Assembly: GCA_002344075.1 (NCBI GenBank)
Contig: DDTM01000091.1
Coordinates: 1 to 64,000 of the forward strand
Direction: 5' to 3'
Source: Bacteroidetes bacterium UBA2364
GTDB lineage: Bacteria > Bacteroidota > Rhodothermia > Rhodothermales > UBA2364
Length of the DNA stretch: 64,000 nucleotides
The notes beneath the pieces are model-generated. The model worked only from the letters and a program-made list of their open reading frames with translations. It was not told where the DNA came from and made no database searches. This document shows positions 1 through 10,000 of the stretch, one piece after another. The first letter of the stretch is position 1. Each line of letters begins with the position of its first letter. The position numbers and the translations under genes were made by a program.

Positions 1-137
1 TTTGAAAATGTCCAGTAGTATGCAACTAAACACCTGATTGGCGCATCATATCGCCCTTTTTATCGCGCTCATGATCATTCATCTACAACGTTCACCTCTG
101 TTTCAATGATCCACGATCAAAAGAGTGGAAATCGGGT

Positions 138-536
138 TTATCGTTCTATTTGTACCACAGCCAAAGTACATCGGCAGATACAGATTAACTTTTCGGCATC
201 ATCATAGAGCTTGGCTTCCCAGACCTGTGTGGATTTTCCCGCATAGACGGGTGTAGCAATCACTTTAAGGATGCCAGACTTTACAGGTCGGAGGTGATTG
301 GCATTGATCTCCATCCCCATACAGGCTTTACCCTCGTGCATCACACGCAAGGTTCCGCCCACACTAATCACGGTTTCGGCAAGGGCCACACTTGCACCAC
401 CGTGTAAATAACCCATAGGCTGATGATGATCGGAGGTAACAGGCATCGTGGCAATCACCTGCTGGCCGGAGGCTTCGACAAACTGAATCCCCAATAATTT
501 GGTGAGGCCCGTCGCTAATTTTTCGGGGGAGAACAT
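138..536 (-). CDS. Hotdog-fold acyl-CoA thioesterase (PaaI/MenI-like)
   Basis: A 132-residue single hotdog domain, the usual size for the PaaI/YdiI (MenI) thioesterase family. The motif HGGASVALAET (about residues 45-55) carries the conserved His-Gly-Gly and the Glu (E54) expected as catalytic base. These enzymes hydrolyse acyl-CoA or aryl-CoA thioesters in the cytoplasm; the MenI branch acts on 1,4-dihydroxy-2-naphthoyl-CoA in menaquinone synthesis. The presence of menE elsewhere in the window fits that role, but the exact substrate cannot be read from sequence. It lies 12 bp downstream of the aldo/keto reductase on the same strand and could be co-transcribed with it. Confidence 0.85.
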   Translation of the reverse strand: MFSPEKLATGLTKLLGIQFVEASGQQVIATMPVTSDHHQPMGYLHGGASVALAETVISVGGTLRVMHEGKACMGMEINANHLRPVKSGILKVIATPVYAGKSTQVWEAKLYDDAEKLICICRCTLAVVQIER

Positions 537-548
537 GGGCTTTGGTAT

Positions 549-1568
549 TTAATCTATAATACGGTCTCGCATACCTGCATAGACGATATTTTGAATGGCA
601 GGAGTACTCAGGAAGTCATGAGGAAAGCCCAAGTCAATCGCGCTGACTTCATTTAAGAACGCCAATTCGGCATCTGGAATTTTAAAGTTGAGACAACCCA
701 AAGAGTCTTCGAGTTGCGACAGTGTCCGCGCACCAACAATAGGAATAATGGTTTGTTGGTGCTGACGCACCCAATTGGTAGCAATTTGTGCTGCCGAAAC
801 GCCTAATTTATCAGCCACGTCCACAACGGCTTGGGTAATATGGTTGGCTTGTTCGCTTCGCCGAGCAGACTTTGGCGCGACTCGCCCGTTCTCGTCGGCG
901 TTTTTTAGGTATTTTCCAGTTAAGGCGCCGCCTGCTAAGGGTGCCCAAGCAGCTACCCCCAAACCCATTGCATTTGCCATTGGGAGCAAATCGCGTTCGG
1001 GTGTGCGTTGTAGCAAACTATACTCCACTTGCAAGCCAATAAACGGACTCCATCCACGCCATTGGGCAAGAGTATTGCCTTGTGCCACAATCCAGGCCGG
1101 GGTGTCGGAAATGGCAATGTAGAGCACTTTACCAGCCCTAACCAGATAATCCAAAGCCCGCATCACTTCCTCGATGGGTGTGAGCGCATCCCACGCATGT
1201 AGATATAGCACATCCACATAATCCGTACCAAGGCGACGGAGGCTCGCTTCAAGGGATTGTACCAAGTTTTTCCGGTGATTTCCGGCTGCATTCGGGTCTC
1301 CAAGGCGATTAAATAGGGTGTATTTGGTAGCCACCACCCAATAATTACGATCAGATTGGATGAACTCCCCTACGAAACGCTCGCTGGTACCTTCGGTATA
1401 ACGATTGGCGGTGTCTATAAAATTCCCACCGCATTTGGCAAATGCCTCGAACTGGGCTTTACTGGTTTCGTAATTAGCCCCCCAGCTCCATTCGGTTCCA
1501 AACGTCATGGTTCCAAGGGCAATCTCCGAGACGCGAAGTCCAGAATGTCCCAATAATTTGTATTGCAT
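549..1568 (-). CDS. Aldo/keto reductase
   Basis: A 339-residue protein of the NADPH-dependent aldo/keto reductase superfamily (TIM barrel). The catalytic tetrad is visible: D52 in FIDTANRY, Y57, K82 in VVATKY and H124 in LYLHAWD. The C-terminal segment IIPIVGARTLSQLEDSL is the usual NADP-phosphate binding region. It most resembles the YajO/YhdN-type oxidoreductases that reduce small aldehydes and ketones; the natural substrate is unknown. It sits between the thioesterase (12 bp downstream) and the lipoprotein gene (21 bp upstream), all on the minus strand. Confidence 0.93.
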   Translation of the reverse strand: MQYKLLGHSGLRVSEIALGTMTFGTEWSWGANYETSKAQFEAFAKCGGNFIDTANRYTEGTSERFVGEFIQSDRNYWVVATKYTLFNRLGDPNAAGNHRKNLVQSLEASLRRLGTDYVDVLYLHAWDALTPIEEVMRALDYLVRAGKVLYIAISDTPAWIVAQGNTLAQWRGWSPFIGLQVEYSLLQRTPERDLLPMANAMGLGVAAWAPLAGGALTGKYLKNADENGRVAPKSARRSEQANHITQAVVDVADKLGVSAAQIATNWVRQHQQTIIPIVGARTLSQLEDSLGCLNFKIPDAELAFLNEVSAIDLGFPHDFLSTPAIQNIVYAGMRDRIID

Positions 1569-1589
1569 TTGTTTGATGATTATTGAAGA

Positions 1590-2486
1590 CTACCTATCCC
1601 CCGGAGTGCTATAGCCAATGGTTTTCACCACCTGATCCGAGAGCGTCCACTCCAAATCAAATTGCCCTACCGACCCAAAAAAACCAAAGCCATTGGTTAC
1701 ATTCGTCAGTACGTTGGGTTGTGCGATGACATCAGGATCCCAAACCCCATTCGGAGCTTTCCATTTATCGTCCAATTGTATAAACCGAACACCAACGCCA
1801 TAGAGCACCCGATTATCGGTATTAAATATTTCTTTGTCTTTTAGCAAGATTTTATCTCGTGAGTAGCGTATTGTCATGGCATAGCTCCCTTCAAACACTT
1901 TTCCCAACTCTCCATAGAGGATTTTATATGGCGCTTTGGCATCTACAAACGGGCCAATAGGCGGATTAAAGAAACGATACCAAACCTCGACGTCATAAGG
2001 CTCTTCGGGCACATCGCTCCAAGAGACTTGCTGTGTGACATCTGCAAGACCATTTCCAAACGTTCCTACAACGATATTTCCCAGAGTGATCGCTTTCCGT
2101 TTAGGCACGGTGGTTTCGGCAGAGGTGGTTTGCCCGTCCGAGCGTGTCACTTCTACACGGTAAGTATGATTGTCTTCTACCGGAAACCGAGCATAGAACA
2201 CATGTGCAACAGTTCCTTTTGGAAACGTGATAACCGAATCTCGCCAGTGTACCACGTTTCCATTGTTCAGGTCTATGGTCTTCACCTTCGCGTCTATAGT
2301 GGGGCTATTTGCAGGGGTAACCACTGACCGCAAAGGTACAACCCGCAAATAATGGACAGAACGCCCCATGTCTAAATACCCCAGAATGGTAAAAATTTGA
2401 GAACTTTTGACAAAAGGGTCGAAGGTGCTATCACAAGAAGCCGTGGCCAGACACAGAAGCATTAATAGGTAATTCCGAAATTTCAT
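1590..2486 (-). CDS. Outer-membrane lipoprotein, DUF4249-like
   Basis: A 298-residue protein with a lipoprotein signal peptide: a charged start, a hydrophobic LLMLLCLATA core and lipobox ATASC with acylated C18. The mature part is beta-rich with a YRVEVTRSDGQTTSAETTVP segment typical of the Ig-like N-terminal part of DUF4249 proteins. In Bacteroidota such lipoproteins are encoded beside TonB-dependent receptors, and here the receptor gene lies 18 bp from its start. It is probably a surface or periplasmic partner of that receptor. The DUF4249 assignment is by pattern only, and the protein is shorter than many members. Confidence 0.75.
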   Translation of the reverse strand: MKFRNYLLMLLCLATASCDSTFDPFVKSSQIFTILGYLDMGRSVHYLRVVPLRSVVTPANSPTIDAKVKTIDLNNGNVVHWRDSVITFPKGTVAHVFYARFPVEDNHTYRVEVTRSDGQTTSAETTVPKRKAITLGNIVVGTFGNGLADVTQQVSWSDVPEEPYDVEVWYRFFNPPIGPFVDAKAPYKILYGELGKVFEGSYAMTIRYSRDKILLKDKEIFNTDNRVLYGVGVRFIQLDDKWKAPNGVWDPDVIAQPNVLTNVTNGFGFFGSVGQFDLEWTLSDQVVKTIGYSTPGDR

Positions 2487-2504
2487 AAAATTGACGGCTT
2501 ACAA

Positions 2505-4790
2505 TTATTTAACAGTAATTTTCATACCAAATGTTGGAATCAGAGGCAATTGATCCACCCGTTCGAGTGTAAACAAATCCAAATAAAAGATATTGGTTTG
2601 GTTATAAGCATTAATCAAACCTGCCTGTAAGAGCAATTCCAAGCGTTTGGAGAAGTCAAATTTTTTCTCTACCGAAACATCTAAGCGGTGATAATCTGGC
2701 ATTCGGGCTTGATAGGGGGCGCCATACAAAACACGCCCAATGGTGCCTTCTTCTTGGGTAATGTCTAACCGACCTGATAGCATAAACCAATCATCGAAGC
2801 CAATGGATTGGGTGAATGGCAAGCCCGTTCCAAATTGCCACCGTGCATTAAATTCAAAACCCTTGAAGGCGTATGAAAGTACGGCATTGGTTTGGTGTGT
2901 CCGGTCGTGTGGTGGATGAAAGACCAATTTATCTACCCCATACCAAACTGGAATACTGGCTTGCTTGGCTTCATATAGCACCGAAGCATAACCATAGCTG
3001 ATGTAGCCATAGAGTTTGCCGAGGTCTGCCTCTATGCGGAGGTCTGCGCCACGCACGCTTCCCGCTGCTGGTTGGAGTTTGGTCGTAAAGCGGGGATAGG
3101 GCGTCCACTCGCCAATGGCCAAATTTTCGAGGGTTTTATAGAAGCCCTCCACCGAGCAGGTAATTTTGTTCGTGGGTTTGTATTGCCAACCGATAATGGC
3201 GTGCATGGCCTCAGGAACCGCTTTACCGAAAGGCGAGGAGGTCCAAGCCGTAAATACATCTCCGGCATCACGGCGGTCATTTAGCCCTACAATTTCCTGA
3301 TGATAGATTCCCCATGCAGCACTTATTTTGTGTTTCAGATTAGGAATAAATATGGTCTTAAATCGGGGTTCAACATATTTACGATTGGCTCTCGGAAAGG
3401 AATGTAGCCTAACACCGGGCGTGAGTTTTAGCTTTTTGAACAAGAGTATATCTGTTTCTATATAGCCACCAACATCCGTCATGTATTCCGCATCCGAGGT
3501 AAAGTTTTGATATTGGCCACCGAGTGTATATACCAAGGAATAGTTATTAAGAAAAATACCATAATTAAGCCCATTTTCTCCGATCATATAGGAAAGATTG
3601 GCCGAAAAACCAAATTGCCGAACATCTGCGTTTCGGGTTGGTTTGTTTCTCGGACCAATCTCGTTATGAAAAGTCGAAGTATTCAGGTTTATATCAGCCA
3701 AAACTGGGAAGTTGGTAGGGAGCAATAAAAACCGCATCCCATACGCCTCGTTTCCCCATCCCGCTTGGGTGAGTGTGGTATCAGCCAAACTGGCATTGCT
3801 TAGTTTGTCCTGATTTGCAACAATGCCACGATCGTTTGTGCGAAGGGCACTGATAGAAACCTGACTACTGGGCGATAGTGTGGCATGGAGTTTCGCAAAT
3901 TGGTCTCCGAACTGAAAGGGTAATGGACGACCGACGAGCTTGGGGCCTACCAAGTCCACTACGGATTGCCGGGCAGAGGCCATCAACGAGACTTTATCGC
4001 GAATGATTGGGACTTCTAACCGTCCACTAGTCACAAAGGGTGCCACCGAAACCGCTCCGGCAAAGTTTCGCTTATTACCATTTCTGGTTCCAATATCTAA
4101 GACAGAAGAGATGCGACCGCCAAATTTCGCCCCATACCCCCCTGCATACACATCAGCCTTGTTCACAATATCAGACGGAAACGCCGAATAGAACCCCAAT
4201 ATATGGAAGGGATTATAGACTAGCATATTGTCTATATAGATAAGGTTTTGGGAAGCCGTCCCGCCTCGGATAAACAATTGCCCCCCTCTGTCGCCATCTG
4301 ACACCACACCAGGCATGGTTGTGAGGTATGCAGCCAAGTCGCCGGACACATCGGGTACAGGGACTCGGTCTATGTCCACCGCACGTACTGTTTGGAGGCC
4401 CGCCGTTACATCGGCAGCACCCCGTTCATCGCGTGCCTCAATTACCACTTCCGAGGACTGTGCATCTTCCTGAAGAACCAGCGATTTCGTCACTACTTGT
4501 CCGGCTTTTAGGCGTAGTGTTTCGGTATGGGTTTTATACCCCACAAAAGAAACACTAAACGTATAGGTATCAGGTGCCAAGCGGCTAAGTACATAATACC
4601 CTTCGGTATTCGTCACAACGCCGACAATCTTGCCAGACTCCGCCCGCATGGCAACGGTTGCACCAATCAGCGGGAGCCCATCGGTACTACCTGTAATAAA
4701 TCCTCGAATGGATTGCGCCTGAAGGGATAAGCAGGAAATCAAGGACAACAAAAAGAGGCTAAAAGCGCTCCGGTGTGGATTCTTTGGCAT
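2505..4790 (-). CDS. TonB-dependent receptor with CarboxypepD_reg domain
   Basis: I place the start at the ATG at 4790, which gives a proper signal peptide (MPKNPHRSAFSLFLLSLISC onward, cleaved after LQAQ); the open frame continues upstream without signal character. After cleavage comes a carboxypeptidase-regulatory-like beta sandwich (IRGFITGSTDGLPLIGATV), then a plug domain (GVVSDGDRGGQLFIRGG and IYIDNMLVYNPFHILGFYS) and a 22-strand-type outer-membrane barrel ending in FGMKITVK. This is the Bacteroidota receptor architecture. The ligand is unknown; the neighbouring DUF4249-like lipoprotein is the probable partner. No SusD-like gene or sigma/anti-sigma pair lies nearby. Confidence 0.9.
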   Translation of the reverse strand: MPKNPHRSAFSLFLLSLISCLSLQAQSIRGFITGSTDGLPLIGATVAMRAESGKIVGVVTNTEGYYVLSRLAPDTYTFSVSFVGYKTHTETLRLKAGQVVTKSLVLQEDAQSSEVVIEARDERGAADVTAGLQTVRAVDIDRVPVPDVSGDLAAYLTTMPGVVSDGDRGGQLFIRGGTASQNLIYIDNMLVYNPFHILGFYSAFPSDIVNKADVYAGGYGAKFGGRISSVLDIGTRNGNKRNFAGAVSVAPFVTSGRLEVPIIRDKVSLMASARQSVVDLVGPKLVGRPLPFQFGDQFAKLHATLSPSSQVSISALRTNDRGIVANQDKLSNASLADTTLTQAGWGNEAYGMRFLLLPTNFPVLADINLNTSTFHNEIGPRNKPTRNADVRQFGFSANLSYMIGENGLNYGIFLNNYSLVYTLGGQYQNFTSDAEYMTDVGGYIETDILLFKKLKLTPGVRLHSFPRANRKYVEPRFKTIFIPNLKHKISAAWGIYHQEIVGLNDRRDAGDVFTAWTSSPFGKAVPEAMHAIIGWQYKPTNKITCSVEGFYKTLENLAIGEWTPYPRFTTKLQPAAGSVRGADLRIEADLGKLYGYISYGYASVLYEAKQASIPVWYGVDKLVFHPPHDRTHQTNAVLSYAFKGFEFNARWQFGTGLPFTQSIGFDDWFMLSGRLDITQEEGTIGRVLYGAPYQARMPDYHRLDVSVEKKFDFSKRLELLLQAGLINAYNQTNIFYLDLFTLERVDQLPLIPTFGMKITVK

Positions 4791-4885
4791 AAAGAGAAAA
4801 TGTTTCGGGAATACGGCTGAAAAAGATACGGCAGTTTGCGGGAATTTGGCACACCCATAGACCAAGTTTTGATAACAAAAGAAGC

Positions 4886-5728
4886 TCATGACGGTGTAAA
4901 TACACCCGACCACCAACCTTCCTCGACTTCGGCTTGTACCTGCTTTAGGCCAGAAAACATAAACGCACCCAGTACCTCTTTGGCTTCTGGTTCTTTTATA
5001 CCAGACACAATCAAATGTCCACCCAAAGACAACATGCTTGTCAATTCATGCACGTTTTCCAGATGAAAAGCCGCAGAGATATTGCTCAAAACCACCGCAA
5101 AATGTTTTTGCGGAAAATCCTGAGGCGTTTTGGTCGTGAAATGAATATTTTCCGGCGGGCATTGATTGAGCAGCAGGTTATGTCGAAGTTCTTCTGCCAT
5201 CCATTCATGCAAATCGCTACACCAGACGAATGCAGCGCCGCATCGCAAAGCAGCAATGGCCAGAATACCGGTACCTGTGCCTATATCGGCCACTACATCA
5301 TCGGCCTTGAGGTACTTCGGCAACATCCGGAGCAACATCCGTGTTGCCGGGTGCTGAGCAGTTCCAAATGAGAGAGATTGTTTCAGAAAGAGGTGGTGTG
5401 GTGCCAGCGTATCAGGCTTAGGATGCAACCAGTCCGGCAAGACGCAGAAATCTCCCGCCGATACAGGACGATAGAAAACCTCCCACTGAACAGGGCTTTC
5501 CTCTCCTTGTATATACCAATCTAATAAGCGACGGGCTTGTACAAAACGTGTTAATGTTTGAAACGTATGATTGGCAAAGGTGCCTTCCCAGTCGGTACGA
5601 AAAACTGAAGCAGACGCATAGGCAGTGGTACTATACGGGTGTTGCCAACCGAGTTGGGCTAATGTATGAACCCAATTTTCAAGGACTTCACCTTCGGCAG
5701 GAAATACAAAAAGGCTAATTCGTTCCAT
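4886..5728 (-). CDS. PrmA-like methyltransferase, divergent tandem paralog
   Basis: A Rossmann-fold SAM-dependent methyltransferase of the ribosomal protein L11 methyltransferase family. Motif I is VVADIGTGTGILAIAA, and the family block FGTAQHPATR and the C-terminal EGWWSGVF are recognisable. It is homologous to the gene directly upstream (compare FGTGHHQSTR, VLDAGTGTGVLGIAA, DEWWSGVF) and overlaps its end. It is clearly more divergent: the DP residues before FGTG and the usual ANI motif (here SNISAAF) have changed. In-frame starts exist at 5788 and 5749; I prefer 5728 (MERISLFVF) because it aligns with the start of the paralog. It may modify another substrate or be a decayed duplicate. Confidence 0.8.
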   Translation of the reverse strand: MERISLFVFPAEGEVLENWVHTLAQLGWQHPYSTTAYASASVFRTDWEGTFANHTFQTLTRFVQARRLLDWYIQGEESPVQWEVFYRPVSAGDFCVLPDWLHPKPDTLAPHHLFLKQSLSFGTAQHPATRMLLRMLPKYLKADDVVADIGTGTGILAIAALRCGAAFVWCSDLHEWMAEELRHNLLLNQCPPENIHFTTKTPQDFPQKHFAVVLSNISAAFHLENVHELTSMLSLGGHLIVSGIKEPEAKEVLGAFMFSGLKQVQAEVEEGWWSGVFTPS

Positions 5729-6593
5729 TTGCGGAGACACCTTTTTCATGGGTATTGATCCGCAAGAATACCCCACTCCACCATTCATCTTCCGTTGCTT
5801 CGTCTTCTAGGGTAAACCCGTGCGCAGCTGCCGAAGCAATGATAGGTGTACGATCTGACGCCATCAACAACCCAGCCAAGATCAGAAAGCCATCAGGTTT
5901 GATTTTCTCCCGAAAGTCCGGCATCATCTCTAACAACACATTCCGTTGGATATTGGCAATGATCACATCAAAGCCTCTTTCGTAAATACCCTCCATACCA
6001 CAAATCCTCAACTCATAGGCATATTCCACATGGTTTAAGAGGAAATTCTCCTGAACATTTTCCTCTACCCATGGGTCATCATCGAAGACCAATGCATGAA
6101 GTGCGCCTAATTTTAGGGCAGCAATACCCAAAACCCCCGTTCCGGTTCCAGCATCCAATACGCGGTCGTTGGGCCGGACGAATTTAGGCAAAAAGCCCAA
6201 AACCAATCGGGTACTTTGGTGATGACCTGTACCAAAACTCATCTTTGGGTCTATGCGGATAATGGTTTTTCCCACATACTCTTTCCCAATGGTGCTCCAA
6301 GTCGGCGCAATCACAAACGATCCAGCAACAACCGGACGAATCGAGGCTTCCCATTGTGCATTCCAATTACGCGGCTCTATTTCATCAAGAGAAACCTGCT
6401 GCGGGTACCCATGATGTGCAAGCCAGTCCAATACCATATTTGCGGCCTCGGCAGGATACTGATCCTTAGAGACAAACGCCTGAATGTGATCATTTTCCTG
6501 TAAAAAGGACTCAAAGCCGAGTGTGATCAATTCTGCAATGAGCAGGTCCTGTTCTTCGGAAGGGACGGAGACCGTGAGGGAAACGTAGTTCAT
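5715..6593 (-). CDS. prmA: Ribosomal protein L11 methyltransferase
   Basis: PrmA trimethylates lysines and the N-terminus of ribosomal protein L11 in the cytoplasm. With the start at 6593 (MNYVSLTVSV) the protein has 292 residues, the normal family length. It shows the N-terminal ferredoxin-like substrate domain, the RPVVAGSFVIAPTW linker, the family block MSFGTGHHQSTR, SAM motif I (VLDAGTGTGVLGIAALKLGA), motif ANIQRNVL and the C-terminal DEWWSGVF. The upstream frame to 6632 adds residues without family similarity. It overlaps the start of a divergent paralog by 14 bp, which suggests one transcript. Confidence 0.92.
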   Translation of the reverse strand: MNYVSLTVSVPSEEQDLLIAELITLGFESFLQENDHIQAFVSKDQYPAEAANMVLDWLAHHGYPQQVSLDEIEPRNWNAQWEASIRPVVAGSFVIAPTWSTIGKEYVGKTIIRIDPKMSFGTGHHQSTRLVLGFLPKFVRPNDRVLDAGTGTGVLGIAALKLGALHALVFDDDPWVEENVQENFLLNHVEYAYELRICGMEGIYERGFDVIIANIQRNVLLEMMPDFREKIKPDGFLILAGLLMASDRTPIIASAAAHGFTLEDEATEDEWWSGVFLRINTHEKGVSANGTN

Positions 6594-6603
6594 GTGGAAA
6601 AAG

Positions 6604-7008
6604 TTAGGGCTGTGTTCCCAATGAAAGATCACGCTTGGCCGACGAAATGGTAACGGTAAACCCGGCCACTACATCCACCAAAGACATTACGGCAATCGCC
6701 AGAAACGTGGCATTGCCACACGCACTGACGGTAATGAACTCTATCAAGAATACTACAAAAATAATGGTGGACAGGCCATGATCTACCACCGAAGCCGTTG
6801 TGGTACGAGTAGCCTTTATAATCTCGAAATATAAGACCACAACACCCACCATTAAGAGAAGGTGCCCCAAATCCAATATAAAGCGTGCACCGGAAATAAG
6901 CGAGACATCCAAGACGACGGTATCCAATGCCTGATCGCTGGCAAATACCACGATATTGAGTAGCAATAAGAGCCATGCAAAGAGCGGGATAGACTGCAAA
7001 ATTTTCAT
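6604..7008 (-). CDS. Small four-helix integral membrane protein, unknown
   Basis: Starting at the ATG at 7008 this is about 134 residues with four predicted hydrophobic helices (SIPLFAWLLLLLNIVVFAS, a helix near ILDLGHLLLMVGVVVLYF, GLSTIIFVVFLIEFITV and AVMSLVDVVAGFTVTI). No family-specific motif is recognised. The layout resembles small phosphate-starvation (PsiE-like) or DUF-type inner membrane proteins, but I cannot assign one. It lies 10 bp upstream of prmA on the same strand, so it may share its transcript. Confidence 0.65.
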   Translation of the reverse strand: MKILQSIPLFAWLLLLLNIVVFASDQALDTVVLDVSLISGARFILDLGHLLLMVGVVVLYFEIIKATRTTTASVVDHGLSTIIFVVFLIEFITVSACGNATFLAIAVMSLVDVVAGFTVTISSAKRDLSLGTQP

Positions 7009-7094
7009 ATCATAAAGGATTAGATGAGTCAGTGGAAAATACAACAAAAAGGTGAATTAGGAAGAAAAATACAAATGGGAATATGTCAGCGTGA

Positions 7095-10000
7095 TTAATG
7101 CGCTCCAAAACATCCACAGGCTGCTTCTCCAAAACCAAATGTAGCCCCTTTCCATAGAAAGGTCTCTGCAATTTTGTTATTTTCCCACCAGAAGGGGCGG
7201 CGCTTGGTGTCTCCATTGCCGATTTCGTTCATAGTTTGCGCATCATAGAGGCGTCCGTTCTTCATAACATAGCGAATGGTCTCGGTGTTACGGATGTTTT
7301 CGAGCGGGTTTTGGTCCATCACCACCAAGTCGGCAAGTTTTCCAGCTTCAATAGAACCCAAGTCACGATCCATTCCAATATATCGTGCACCATTGAGTGT
7401 AGCCGTCCGGATGGCTTGCAGGCTCGTCATACCCCCTTGCGCCATCATCCACAACTCCCAATGCGCTCCGAGGCCCTGTAACTGTCCGTGCGCTCCCAAA
7501 TTTACTCGAACCCCGTTTTCAGTGAGCATTCTTGCTGATTGGGCCAACCCAAAGTGCCCAAAGTCATCATCTGGCGCCATCATCCGCCGACGACTCCGCC
7601 CATCTACAATAGGCCGAGGCACAAAATTGAGCAAGCGTTTATTTTCCCAGACATTCGTTTTTTGGTACCAATAGTTTTCCCCCCAGATGCCCCCATAACC
7701 AACAATAAGGGTGGGTGTATATTGGACCTCCGTTTTGCTCCAAAATTGCTGAACGTCTTTATACAACGGGGCCACCGGGAGCGCATGTTCCACGCCCGTA
7801 TGTCCATCGGCCACCATTGTCAGGTTGTGTTGAAAGAACGAACCACCTTCAGGAACCACCATCATACCCAATTCGGCGGCGGCAGTCAAAACTTGCTGGC
7901 GTTGGTTACGACGTGGCTGGTTGTAGCTTTTTACCGAAATTGCACCAACGGCCTTCATACGACGCAGGTGACTACGGGCATCTTCTAAACTATTGACAAC
8001 GGCTTTAAAATCACCATCAGCACCGTATAGGATTGTTCCAGTGGAGTAGATGCGTGGACCGGTCATTATTCCTGCCTGTACCATTTCAGCTTGCGAAAAC
8101 ACCATTTCGGTATCTGCGGAAGGGTCGTGTGCAGTGGTTACACCAAAAGCCAGATTTGCCAAATACGACCAACTTTGTTGGGGCGAAAGGCCATTGTAAC
8201 TCGTTCCAAGATGTGCGTGAACATCCACTATTCCGGGCATAATGGTGGCCCCTTTTACATCTATTGTTCTGTAACCACGAGTAAAAAGTGCTTTCCCTAC
8301 AGCGACAATACGGTTGCCCTCCACCAAAATGGTTCCATTTTCTATCACTTCGTCGCCCTTCATCGTGATGACCCGTGCCCCAATAAAGGCGAACTTTCCA
8401 GATGGCTTATCAGACTTTAATATTAGTCCTATACGAATGCCTGTCGAGTCTGGAGGAGGTAGTTTCTCTGGTGCATCCGTCACAAAGGAGAATGCTTCTC
8501 TCAACTCGCGGCGAAAGTATGTCCCCCCGATCGTCCACAGAAGTGCTTTACTATCGGCAGACCAATGTAGGTAAGTCCCTGCGTCGCGGGTAATGCGTGT
8601 AACAGGTACCTCTTTCATGTCTTTGTTCAGCTCCACCGTTCGTCCGGTTTGGGGAAAAGGTGCTACATATAGGTTGTACAACTCTCGCCAAGCCACCCCT
8701 TGGCCGTCCGGGCTTGGGATTACCTCGTTGGGATATTTCATAGAGAAATGCATCCGTACATCGCTTCCATCCAAGTCTATGCTTTTATATGATTTAGACA
8801 ATCCTCCACCAACCATATAAAAAACCCGTTTCCCGTCTTTCATCCAGCGTGGCTCCGTGCCTTCCTCCGTAATAAATTGTAGATCTCCGCCATTGGCATC
8901 CACCCAGTAAAGGCCCGGTGCAAGGGCAAATGTAAAACCGAGATGGGGATTTCCGGTACTTCGCTGAAAAACCACCTTTTTGCCATCTGGTGAAAATCGC
9001 GGCGACAAGTAATATCCTTTTGTAGGGGTCAATTTTTGGGCCACGCCGCCAGAAATTGGAATTTTATAAAGAGCACCATGCTCTATATCGTTCCAACCAC
9101 TATACACCACCCACTTCCCGTCGGGTGAAACATCCGGATAATAAGCCCCATGCGCACTGTCCGTCAGGCGCTCTGGTTTGCCATCCGGCAGGTTTTTTCG
9201 CCATAACTGCCCAACAGCACCAAAGACCAATGTTTTACCATCGGGTGTCGTAACGGCGTGACGCACCATCTTCACCTCGAAGGTCTCTGGCGAAACTTCC
9301 ACGGGAAACCGGAGGGCCTGGGTCATCGTATGTTGCGCCTTTACCTCGAAAGGAATCACGGTGGCATTTTTGGTAGCCAGATCAATCCGGCGAATTTTAC
9401 CCATGGCCCAAATTACCACGCTTTTACCATCTGGCATCCATGCAAATCCCGGATAAACGCCAAATGTCGCCCATGTCTCTTGCTGGTCTTTCGAGAGGGC
9501 ATCATAAACGGGCCACTCTTCCCCAGTTTGCAAGTCCATCATATACAAAACGGTCTTTAACCGTACCCGTTTGATAAAAGCAAGCAATTTGCCATCTGGT
9601 GAAGGTTGTGGCCGAACAGCGCCTCCAGCACTGGTCACCAAATTCAGTATTTGTCCACTTGTGCGATCTAAACGCCGGATATAATAAATACTACCATTCG
9701 GATCTTTGTTATACTCGAAAGAACTCCCACCAGACATATCCTCGCTCCAATACACGTAACGGCCATCGGGGGAAAAAACCGGCTCACCGGCGTCCTGCTG
9801 GTCGTTTTTACGAGCCGTTAAGGGTAATCCACTGGTACCCCCCGATACATGATAGAGCCACATCTCGCCCGCCCCCAGCGACCGCGTCGCAGTGAAGTGT
9901 TTTCGGGCAACTACATATTGTCCGTCGGGGCTCCAAGTCGCATTATTCAGCAAGCGGAAAGTTTCTTTTGTGATTTGCTTCGGAGTACTGCCATCACGAC

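Noticed and set aside
775..1122. A 115-residue plus-strand ORF
   Set aside because: It lies entirely inside the aldo/keto reductase gene on the other strand and its translation has no domain character; it is a shadow.
5729..5788. Longer N-terminus of the second PrmA-like gene
   Set aside because: The extra 20 residues overlap the end of the first PrmA and do not align with it; the start at 5728 matches the paralog.
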